Below, piece after piece: positions 1 through 10,600 of a stretch of 64,000 nucleotides of DNA. How positions within the stretch are numbered: position 1 is the stretch's first letter; the number at the start of each line of letters is the position of its first letter. Made by a program: the position numbers and the translations under genes. The notes beneath the pieces were generated by a model. The model searched no databases and was not told the DNA's origin. It was given only the letters and a program-made list of their open reading frames with translations. The stretch lies in contig NW_024883110.1 in assembly GCF_019059575.1 (NCBI RefSeq), positions 62,001 to 126,000 of the forward strand. Reading direction: 5' to 3'. Origin of the DNA: Amphibalanus amphitrite (Eukaryota > Arthropoda > Thecostraca > Balanomorpha > Balanidae).

Positions 1-794
1 GTCACAGTCGGTGAGGCAACACGTGGTAATCCAGTGCTGGTAATCGAAAGGTGTGTACCTACAATAATCCGAATGTCAGTTGGGTGGATCTCGCTTTATT
101 TAGACGACAGCCATGCCTCAAGACTCTCAACCATCGTTTATCAGGTACCTAAATATCGAACAAGGAAATGTAGGTTCTAGGTACAGCCCACCGCTGAAGT
201 AATGTAGGGTTTTACCAATCTCAACGGTTGGCTTTGACTGGCGATTGTTTAATGCGGAGTGATCGAAAAGAAGATGTCAATAGCTAAAGTTGCAGCTGCA
301 AGGGTGACGATACATATAAGCTACATTCAAAGTTTCATTGTAGTCTGGTTAATCGTTCCTAAGCTTCAGAAGCAGAACGTACCCATGACTGAAACCACAC
401 ATTACTTCTGCTGTGGACTGTACAATTGCATCAGTGACCGTAGGTATATCCATGCATAATATTATTTTGGGTAATAAAAGATCGCTAGAAGTTTACCGTC
501 AACATTTCATAGCGGACATTAGAGCATATTTGTCAGCATTAAAGCCAACATATATGTATGCTGCAACTATATGAACGTAACATGTGACACTAGACAATAG
601 ACATACTATGGTGATGAAAACGCCCCGGGTGTGTTTTTAACTAAATGAATCCACTACTTGCAAAAGGAACTTTTCTGATAAGGTTAAGCTTTTGCCAAAT
701 TGTCAGGGAACTCAGATTGGTTTTTCAAAAGAAAAACACAACTCTAACGAATAGTGTTTTAACTATTGACAACAAACTTTCGGTTATGACCTTA
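1..794. other. No gene seen; AT-rich intergenic DNA
   Basis: AT-rich sequence with only short chance reading frames. No splice-linked exons, RNA gene or clear repeat boundary can be recognised. The part nearest 794 may belong to the AGGTCA-rich repeat that follows, but its left end cannot be placed. Confidence 0.5.
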
Positions 795-1441
795 ACCATA
801 GACCAGGTTTTTGCTGCTGAGGTCATTTCAGGTCAAGTTAGGTCAAGGTCAATATGTGTTTGTATGTCTATGTGTGTCTGTGTGTATACTGATGTGTGCA
901 CCGATTGTTTATGTGTCTATATAACATGAAATCATGATCTGAGAAGCTTTTACCAAAAATGCAGTCAAAAAAACTCCACGAAAACTAAATTGAGCTTCCC
1001 TAAAACGCAATTATCTTAGATGACCTAGGTTGACCTTGACCCTGACCTTGACATCTGTACATTGTCGAACAACATGTTCCATGATAGGTGGGAGGTAAAA
1101 CTGGCAAAAAAGGCCGAAATCAAGGTGTCAAAAGCTCACAAGGCCATAGCCAACGCAAGATGTTGAGAATTGGTCATTTGGGTCATGACATGACCTGAAA
1201 AACAAGGTCATATCTCCAAAACCAAAAAACCACAGAAACTTGAATTTTTCAGTGGACACTGGACATCAAGAAAAGATAGAGGAGCAGCTATACGAAAAAA
1301 AATCAGGCTTCTAGCTCTAAAAATGTTGAGTGCAGAGCAGAAAGACAGAAAGGGGGTCTATGCCTGTGCCGGGGGTCTGAGCAGAGCAGAAAGCGGGTGG
1401 CAACCACCCACCCCCCACCCCCATGTGCGGGCGAGGGTTAA
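795..1441. mobile_element. TTAA-family AGGTCA-rich repeat, right part
   Basis: This segment is closely similar, in the same order, to 55512-56102. Both carry runs of AGGTCA/TGACCT hexamers, a TG-rich stretch, a C-run and the terminus GGGCGAGGGTTAA. The TTAA at 1438-1441 matches the presumed TTAA target site seen at both ends of the 55188-56102 copy. TTAA targets with a CCCT-type inner terminus are known for piggyBac-like elements, so I infer a non-autonomous piggyBac-like element. No transposase is visible. The left end is not identifiable. Confidence 0.6.
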
Positions 1442-1702
1442 GGCCAAGTAACAGTTAATTTGAATTTCAACGCGTCTCGACGGGAGAAACACAATGCTGG
1501 AAAATAATTGTCCTGCCTATCAGTTTTTTGTCAAATGTTATTAGGTACGGAAAACAGTTACTTGATAAACAAAAAGGTCAATATTGATTTTTGGTGGTTG
1601 CTGCCATCTGGATATAAAGCTGTTGAAACGCGAGGACACAAAAGTAATAAAAAAAAAACGATAAGAATCACCGTAAATTTATCTTGACGGTGTTCTCATT
1701 AT

Positions 1703-2811
1703 GTTAACCCGCGCCCTTTGGGGGGGGGGGGTTTGAATTGAACCCCTTGTGGTTTTTCGCGAATACCTATGTTTTTGGTACACCTTATCATACTCGTACA
1801 TCAATTCTACACATGTTGTGAAAATTTCAGAACAAGGTCTTTCAAGGTCAGGTCACCAGGTCACTTGAAGTGACCTCTCACTTCATAAAAAGTTTCAATG
1901 TCTATAGGTACACCGAGTGACCGATCGCTTTGAAACTTTCAGCGATTGATGAGGGTAACAGTATCTATCAAATGTATACCTCGGAATTTTGATATCGGTG
2001 ACCTAAGGTCAGGTCAATTTTGCGACCTCTCGATTATAAGTCAATGGGAGAAAATTGAAATGCGCTTCTTTTGGACGAAAGACATTATAAACACTCCTAA
2101 ACACTGAATTACAAGTGGTTTAGACACACTGAACATGAAAATGGTGTCCGTGACCCCTATTTATGCCCCTGAGGTCATCTCAGGTCACGAATGGTGTATA
2201 ACAGTTTTTCGCAAATAACGTTTGATAGAGGCATGCTAGAGCGGTGAAAACGCCTTAGATGTGCTCAGCTCGACGATACGGATCGACTGATATGCAACAT
2301 GACCCTTTCCGGTCAGGTCATGACCTTGACCTGAGGTTAAATTTTCAAGTTGACCTTTCAAGGTCAAGTTATAGTTCATTCGATGCGTCTTGACGAGAGG
2401 AACACGATGCCGGTAAAAGTAAGCTCGTACAAGGCTTGGGTCAAAAGTTATTGCAGAAAAACTGTTTCCGAAAAAAATCGGCGATTTTTGCAGTTTTTGC
2501 CCCCTGCAGGCAAAACCGTTGACGTTAGGTCAAATCTGAGAGAATACTCAGAAAGGGCGTTAATAGGGCTATCGAATGCGCTTTTACGCGGCGCTGTAGC
2601 TTTATTGGTTCCCGAGTTATGCGTTGGCTTCCTGGAAATTGTCGACATTCGACCTGAAAATCGGCGAAATTTTGCCTTCAATGACCTCTGGTGACCTGAC
2701 CTTTGACCTGACCAAAAAAGTGACCGAAGTGATTTCGTCATTATTTTTGGCGCTCTTTCGAACGCCGCCTTCCGCGTATCGATACGTGGCCCAGGAGCCG
2801 AGTTAGAAGGC
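1703..2811. mobile_element. TTAA-family AGGTCA-rich repeat, CCCGCGCCC subtype
   Basis: Begins with TTAACCCGCGCCC followed by a G-run, and is full of AGGTCA/TGACCT hexamers. An inverted relative lies at 27908-28549, including the GATACG..GGCCCA..GAGCCGAGTT segment near 2775-2805. The right boundary near 2811 is approximate. Short reading frames inside are shadows. No transposase motif is seen. Confidence 0.55.
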
Positions 2812-2854
2812 TACTCATCCAATACATACACAACACTGGGCTGATAAATGACCT

Positions 2855-3020
2855 GTAAATCTCCTCCCCTAGAGCCAAGGACAAAAAAGCCAAAAAAAGC
2901 CAAAAAGAAAGAAAGAAAAACAACAACATCCAAAACAATGAGAATCAAAACAAAAGACCCCGAATGGCAAAATGGAAAAAAAAGACAAAAAAGACAAAAA
3001 GACAAAAAAATAGCAGGGGC
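2855..3020. repeat. Purine-rich low-complexity tract
   Basis: A-rich tract built from AAAAAG, AAAGCC and AAAGAC motifs. The lysine-rich reading frames here are products of base composition. Confidence 0.7.
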
Positions 3021-3231
3021 AACCCGGCTACCCGGGAGGAGATAGCTAGGAACCCTGACCCACCCCTCACCCCACCCCTACGAGCCAACAAGACAACGTG
3101 GACTTCAAGACTCCAAGACAACGGACGGACGAACAACGAAGACGGACGACAGAACCGGGCCCAAATACAGGACGCTGTGGTGGCCCGTAAGCCACAAATA
3201 CCATACCATGGGGCTACAAAGCTATTTAGGC

Positions 3232-3262
3232 ATGTATGTATGTATGTATGCATGCATGTATG

Positions 3263-3296
<34 letters not shown>

Positions 3297-3373
3297 TGTA
3301 TGTATGTATGTATGTATGTATGTATGTATGTATGTATGTATGTATGTATGTATGTATGTATGTATGTATGTAT
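3232..3373. repeat. TGTA tetranucleotide microsatellite
   Basis: About 35 tandem TGTA/ATGT units, nearly pure after a slightly interrupted start (CATG and TATA variants near 3250-3270). The reading frames encoding Met-Tyr-Val-Cys repeats are its direct translation and not genes. Confidence 0.97.
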
Positions 3374-3579
3374 GCTTTTACATCATGCAATCGGTCCATG
3401 AACACATGGCTATTATGATTGACATGTCATATACACGGAGCATCGGGATCACTCACGCACACATTCACGCACACACACTATGTCATGGACTGCATCACTT
3501 GGTGCCCTCATCGAGACGCTCCGATCAATTGATACGCCAAGAATAAATTCCGCACAAAAAAGAGCACCCGTCCATAAGC

Positions 3580-4250
3580 CGACAGTCGCGCCCGCCCCCC
3601 CCCCCCCCACGGGCACACGTCAGGCAGCGTGGGCGCACACCTAGCGGTCCCCCTGGCCGCACCTATGGGCCACCGTGGCCGGTCCAGGGGAGAGGCAAGG
3701 CCGCCACCGGCACCAGTTGATTCCACATCCAAACAAGGCGCTGGCGGTGACCGGCGCGTGAGTCAGCCGGCCCCCTCCCTGACTCCCACCGGGCCGGCCG
3801 GCGCGTGGGTCAGCCGCTCCCGCCCGGCCGGCCGGCAGTCGCAGGATCGCGCGCCGCCACCGGCCAGTCGATACTCGCCGTGCACCTTGGAAATACGACA
3901 ACAACGCCGCGGCGGCCGTGAAACCGCCGCCACCGACGGACCGCCGACGGTCTGCTGTCGGTGCCGACAGTGCAGCGGAGACGGCCGACGGGGCGAGCAG
4001 TGGCGGTCAGGGGACGGACCAGGCCAGTCGGAGGGAGCAGCCGGCCGAGGAAACCAGAGGAGCCGGGAGTGGAACAATGTGGAGGTGGAGCAGAGCCGAC
4101 CGGCCGAGTGTGGTGTGAAGTAGCCGACCGAGCAGCCTGTGCGACAGCCAACGGCAGACCGAGAAACGGTGGAAAAGGAACAGCGGATCTGAATAAACCG
4201 ACATCAGTGGTTTCGAACATCACAGGAGTGAGCGTAAGGTGTGAACTATA
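3580..4250 (+). promoter_or_regulatory. GC/CpG-rich block upstream of kinase gene
   Basis: A 650-bp block that is much more GC- and CpG-rich than its flanks, ending 360 bp before the first kinase exon. It contains repeated CCGGCCGG and GTCAGCCG motifs and long overlapping reading frames on both strands, as expected of GC-rich DNA. Position suggests a promoter or 5' UTR region of the PSKH1-like gene. No core promoter element could be fixed, and a TATAAAG at about 4247 lacks a well spaced initiator. Confidence 0.35.
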
Positions 4251-4609
4251 AAGACTGTGGGCTCAGTGAATGTTAGCTGCCTTGACATAACGGCTCTAAC
4301 GCCAAAAAATAATCAAGGCTTGCATGCATCTTACAGTGGTTAAATAGCGACCGGTGCATTTTACTTGGCTGAACACATGGTGGAAACTTTTGCCATTGGG
4401 TAACCGTGTAAATCCATCTTCGTCGGCCTGTAACAATAGCCCTTTCAATCGGGTGATATATTCACAAAGACTTGTTACGGAAAGTTTCTCTGCTACCCGT
4501 CGGACCTACGCATTCACCTCCACCCTTTTAGGGCGAATGTGACTACCTTATACCAAAAGATAGAGTTCCTCATCTGCCGATCACACCGATCGCAATCTGC
4601 GGCTCCATC

Positions 4610-7600
4610 ATGCGCTCCAAGAACTTCTTCCTGGGCGGCCGGTTCCGCACGTTCAACCTGGGCGCGTCTCACCGCACGCGGCCGCGGTTCGACTCGGTGG
4701 CGCCCGGGGGAGGGGGTGACGCGGCCCCCGGCCAGCCGGTGACCAGCGTCACGCAGCTGCCGCCCGCCGAGCGCGTCTCGGAGCCGGGCTCGTCCCCCGC
4801 CGCCGCCGCGGGCTCGCCCGGCCGCCAGCCGCCGCTCAGCCTGGCACAGCGGCTGAAGTTGGAGCGGGCCGGTCAGCCGGCGGGCCGGTTCCGGACGCGC
4901 TACGACCCCCGGCTCCTGGCCAAGTACGACGTGAAGGCGCTGGTGGGCCGCGGCACCTACAGCCGCGTGGTGCGAGCCGAGAGCCGCCTCACGCGCCGAC
5001 CCGTCGCCATCAAAATGATCGACGTCACCGCAGGGAAGAGCTCGGCCAGGGACACGTTCGACTCAGAGCTGCGGATCCTGCGCAAACTGCGACACCCCAA
5101 CATCATACAACTGGTGGAGGTGGGTATGAAGAGAGAGATAGAGAGGAAGATAGAGGGAGAGAGAAAGGGAAAGAGAGAAGTAAAGGGAAAAGTCGCAGCC
5201 GCATCACCAGCTGCCGGTGCTATTTAGATACGTGCTATGAGCTCTGCACAAAGCTCTAAAGCTGGATAATGTGCCTTGGCACCCATTTACAGGGAGGGAT
5301 GGGTGTCGACAACGGCCAACGTCGGACCCGATATCTAAAATCGCGCTATTTCCGCGGACTCGGCGCTATCCCGGCGCTCGCCGAGGGGCGGTCCCTATAC
5401 CGCCTGCCGCCGCCACTGCCGCCCTCCATCGATCAAACCGTTCTGCCCACGCTGGCGGGCCGATCGGTTCCTGCAGCGTGACTTTGATCACCGCAGGCCA
5501 TTAGCGTAGCTTCGATCACAGGCTACTCCGGCAGTCTGGTGCATTACGATAGTCGGCAGAATGCCGATGCCACTGACGGTTGATTTGAATTGAGGGGCCA
5601 TGGGGGCGCGATTAAAATGTTAACTTTTTTCCAATAAAATGGGCGTTGGTATTGGGGAATAGAATTGTACATTGGGGACGAACCAAATAATATTAATTTT
5701 TAAGCTACAGAGACACAAACAATACGAGTAGAAACAAAGAGCTATAGGTAGTAGTGTAGCAGCTCTGTCATTAGGCTTAACTTAGCGGCACACCTATCAC
5801 AAGCTCTCCCCCCGGCCGGTCCGTGTCCCCAGGTGTTCGAGTCACCCGAGAAGCTGTACCTGGTGCTCGAGCTGGCCACCGGCGGCGACCTGTTTGACCA
5901 GATCCAGGCGCGCGGCGTGTTTTCCGAGAGGGACGGCGCGCGCGTGCTGCGTATGGTGCTGGACGGCGTGCGCTACCTGCACGGCGTCGGCGTCACGCAC
6001 CGCGACCTCAAACCCGACAACGTGCTTTACTACCACCCCGGCGCCGACTCCAAGGTAAAGAGCCGGGAGGTCCTCTGCTACTTACCACCCCGGCGCCGAC
6101 TCCAAGGTACGGAGGTCCTCTACCTACCACCCCAGCACCGAGCCCCAGCGCCGACTCCAAGGTAAAGAGGTCCTCTACTGCCACCCCGACTCCAAGGTAC
6201 GAAGTTCCTCCTCTTCTTCTACCACCTCAACTCCAAGGTAGGAGCCAGGTCTCTGCTACCTGCCACCCGGTCGCCGACTCAAAGGTACGGAGGTACTCTT
6301 CTACCACCTCGACTCCAAAGTACGAGCCAGAAGGTCCCCCACTACCTGCCAACTCGGGTGCCGACTCCAAGGTAGGATCTGCTGCCACCCCGATGCCGAT
6401 TCCGAGGTTAGGGAAGTCCTCTACTATCTACCATCCCGGCGCCGACAGCAAAGTAAGAATGTCTTCTACCTCTACTACCACCCCAACTCTAAGGTAAGGA
6501 CGTCCTCTGCCGCCCCTGCCTGTCCTTACCCGCAGCAGTGCCGGCGATTGGAAAGCGTTTACCCAACACTCCTTGTCTTAAACAGACTCTTATTCGAGTC
6601 TGACTACAGTTGAATCAGCAGGGACCATGACCGGCTAAAGGCCTGGCTACATTATGCGTTTTCTTCGTGCGTTTTTTTTGCGTGTTTGCGTGCATGGGCG
6701 TAGGAACGGCTGGAACATTGTGGGTGCATGGGTGCAGAAATCCAGCCATGGCCGGTGAAGCGGGGGGGGGGGGTAGGGAGCGACACCCGAGCGAAGGCTC
6801 GTTACAAGCTTTGAGGGGGGGGGGTGTAAAGTATAACATGTATGTCAAAAAGGTACCGACCGATAAGTGCATTTGGAAGCATTAATTCCCTCGCATGTGT
6901 AGGGGGTTCGGATGAGCCCCCCATGGTTTTTCGCAAATAACTCGCGCAAAAGCGGCCGATCGCCACGAAACTTTAAGTACCCTCGAGTTTATCAGTTTTA
7001 CACCTACTCTGAAAATTTCATGACCCTGACCCAAAAGACCTTTGACCTGTGACCTGATCCTCGAGACCATGTTCGGCCGGAATCGCGATTTGGCGTATGT
7101 CAGCTCACATTATCCGCGTGTTTCCAGTCTTTTTGTGATTGTAGACGTCCAAACATGTGAAATGATGTTCGTCCCATGCATCACGGTGGGTGTGAAGGTA
7201 ACCTGAAGGTCAGGTCAGGTCATTGACCTTTGATGACCTCGGTTCACTTTTTCGAGTATTACATGTTTCTAGGGTAGTTTTTCGAGCTGATTTCGAATTT
7301 AGCATCCATTTGAACGTTTACGAAGTAGTTTTAGTGCCTTCGTAACATGCTACGACGCCGTCAGTGGTAGTTGACACCTACTATGGATAGCCGGTAGGAC
7401 GCCTAATGGTTGACCTGACCTGACCTGACCTGACCCGATCTGGCCTAAATGCATGAAGCAATCATCTGTGATCAAAACTAACATGATACTCGTGATCAGC
7501 ACCCCGAAAAACCCGATACTAGCTTCACTTTACGCAGTTCTAGCAGGTCCGATTTTCCCGACTTTTTTAACATTGACCTGACATGGAAGGTCAACCAATA

Positions 7601-10600
7601 ACCTAGGACCTTAAAATTGGGTATTATCGGCTTCCTCTCGTCACGGGCAACACCCTCGTTTTTTCCGCGAAGCTCTAGCTCGATCAGCCCCCCCCCCCCC
7701 TCCCCCTACACATTAGAAGCTGGAAAACGCCGCTCACACGCGAGGGTTAATAATGTCAATATTGACTACTATTTATACCGCAAAAGGTAAAAGCGGCCAA
7801 CTTAGCCATTTTCGAAGATATCGGGCTAAAAATGTTGACAGTGGGTCATCGGCTCGGTATGTGTTCAATCACATTCTCCATTTCCTTTTTTTTTCTTCAG
7901 CACAAATGTAAGTTTTGAAGACCATCACAAAAGCAAATGCTTCGAAAGATGGATAGTGGGCAATATATCCAGAATTTGCCGTGCTGCATGGAAAGTAGTC
8001 TTGATGAAAAAAGGGTTTTTTGGTTCAGATTATTGTGGGTGCAGAATACATTGTCTGCACCCACTGGAGAAATATTGTGGGTGCAGCTGCACCCTTGCAC
8101 CCATGGTTCCTACGCTTATGTTTGCGTGTTTTGCGTGATATCGTTCTAGAAAAAAGAACGATATTACGTTTTTGTGATGTTTTCAGCGGTGTAACTTTCT
8201 ATATGTATGGGGGTGCAGGTGCACCCCCATCCCCTGAAAGTGCACCCCCATCACGTCAAAGTGCACCCCCATAGGCTAAGCGGCGCACCACACGCCGCCC
8301 GACACCGATAAGCTCTTGAGCAGATGGCGAGGGTGATTTCCCGGCTACATTCCGTCTCGTGACCGGCGTCGTGATGCTTGCGGGCTTGGGAAGCGTCCAG
8401 TCGTATCGTCCCCCAAAAATGGGTGAAAGGGGCACCCCGGCAAAAGCGGGACTTTCTCAGCAAAAGTGGAGCGCCCGAGGCAGAAGTAGGGAACCTCCAA
8501 CGTAGGTTGGAATCGTCAAGCATAAGACTGGCGCCCCAGCGGAGGAGAGGCGCCCCCAGTAGGAATGAGGCACCTCAAGCATGGATTCGCCCAGTAGAAG
8601 AGCTTCCTCAGTAGAACACGGGCGACTCCAGCAGAAAGAGAGGCCTCACCAGAAGAGGGGTGCCCTAGCAGAAGAAGGACACCCCAGCAGAAAGGGGGCG
8701 CCCCACCAGAAGAGGGATGCTTCCAGAAGAAGAGAGGCACTCCAATATAAATGGGGCACCTCAAGCAAAAGTTGGGCTCGTCCAGCAGTAGTGGGGCGCC
8801 CCCAGAAGAAGAGGAGCGCTCCCAGCAGAAAGGGGCGTCACACCAGAAAGGGGCGCCCTACCGGGAGAGGGATGCCTAAAAAAGAGAGGCGCCCTAATAC
8901 AAAAGGGGCACCTGGAGCAAAAGTTGGGCTCGGCCAGCAGCAGTGGGGCCGGGGGCGCCCCCAGCAGAGGTGGTGGGACGCCTTTAGCCAAAATAGGGCA
9001 TACCCGGCAAGGGAAATGTCAGACTCCAGCAGAAAAGTGAAACCCCAGCAGAGGAGGAGCGCCAATCAGAAGTAAGTCTCGCCGAGCAGAATGAGGGGTG
9101 ACCTCAGCAGGAGAGAGGGAGAGGCGACCCCAGCAGTAGAAGGGCGCCCAATGAAAAAGGTGATTCCAGCAAAAGTGGGTCTCGCCAGTCGACGAGCATA
9201 AAAAGGGCACCCCAATTCTATAAGAGGTTGGAATAAAAAAGTAAAATGCCATTCGTTATAAATTCAATTGATTGATTGATATTCGTGCAAACGAATTCAA
9301 TTTTAGTTCATAATACTCAACTTTGTTCCATTGGACTCATCTGCATCCATAGGCGTCGCCAGAGATTTTCGGTTGGGGGGGGGGGGGACAAAATCCAATT
9401 TGGTCTTTAATCATGCCTTTCTATAGTCATTACTTACACGTTTTATATGTCACTCGACGCGCCATGGCGCGCGAGGAATGCAATGGTGACGCAGTTTTTC
9501 CTCTAGCTATGAAATGTAGAAAGTATTTTTTTAGGATTTCCTGGGCAAAATCAGTTACGTCAGTTAAAAACGCATTACCCGTTACGTTAGTTTAGCAGGG
9601 TAGAGCCTATTAATGGGAAGGATACAATGGGTCTGTAGGGCCCCTCCCCCTCCCTCCCTCGGACGGGTCCGTGCAGATGATCCCAAACCTTATCCAGAAA
9701 AAAAAGAGTTGCAAATGATCCAGGGAATCGGTTCGCCCTTCTAAAAATCCATATTCTAGCATGCTCAGTTTCCGTGATGGATTTATCGGTGCCTTCGACT
9801 CGAATCCGACCCCGGCTTCCAAAACCGACTTCGACTCCGGTCAGAGCTGTCGACTCCGACCGACTCCGACCCCGACCTCGCAGCCCTGCTCAGAGGCACA
9901 CGTGGCCCCTCTATGATAAGGCCCGTGTAGGTCTTCATAGGCCTGTCGTAAGGATGGTCATCAAAGTCGAAAGGGCCCTCAGAGACTACCATGGGTCCGC
10001 CCCTTGCACACCGATGGACCCTCAGAAGCCAATATGGGGCTGTTGAGACCGGCGGAGGCCCTTAAAAGGACTGCCAAAGTGGCTCTCAAAGATTTGCGCC
10101 CGAGCCTTCAGAATCAGCGGTGGAAGATCGTAGTGGTGTTCATAAGTGCCGGCCTGAGGGCCCTCAGAGGTCAGTTTGGGTCCCTCGGAAGCTAGCGTGG
10201 GATCCCTTCTTAGAGTTCAGTGGGACTTTTTAGGAGCCTACGCACGGCCCTCGTTAGCCCTGTGGTACTTTAACGGCACTTGAACATGTCACCGACCTTT
10301 GGCCAGAGTCGGAAACGACCCCAACCCAACCCCGAATTTTTCGAGCTAGGTCTTGACACTAAAATTTCGTGTCAGCGTGCTAGACTGGTGAAACCCGAGG
10401 GTAAAATTCAGCTAACACCAGCTAAGACATGGATTGAATCGAAGTTTTGATATGTTCGAATCTGGAGTCGAAGTCCTGAATGTTTTGGCGACTCTCACTC
10501 CGACTCTGGCTGGGACTCAAGACTCCAACTGATTTTGACTTCACAGCCATTCTTCAAAACTACCCCCACTTCTTGCCGACCCCAAAATCTCATCGGATCT

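Noticed and set aside
3208-3546. Plus-strand frames encoding Met-Tyr-Val-Cys repeats
   Set aside because: Translation of the TGTA microsatellite.
3629-4123. 164-residue open frame in GC-rich DNA before the kinase gene
   Set aside because: Low complexity, overlapping open frames on both strands and no motif; typical of GC-rich DNA.
4246-4253. TATAAAG motif as a core promoter of the kinase gene
   Set aside because: No initiator at 25-30 bp, and the distance to the coding start does not help decide.
8581-9075. 164-residue Arg/Gly-rich frame
   Set aside because: Translation of the degenerate ~20-bp minisatellite.
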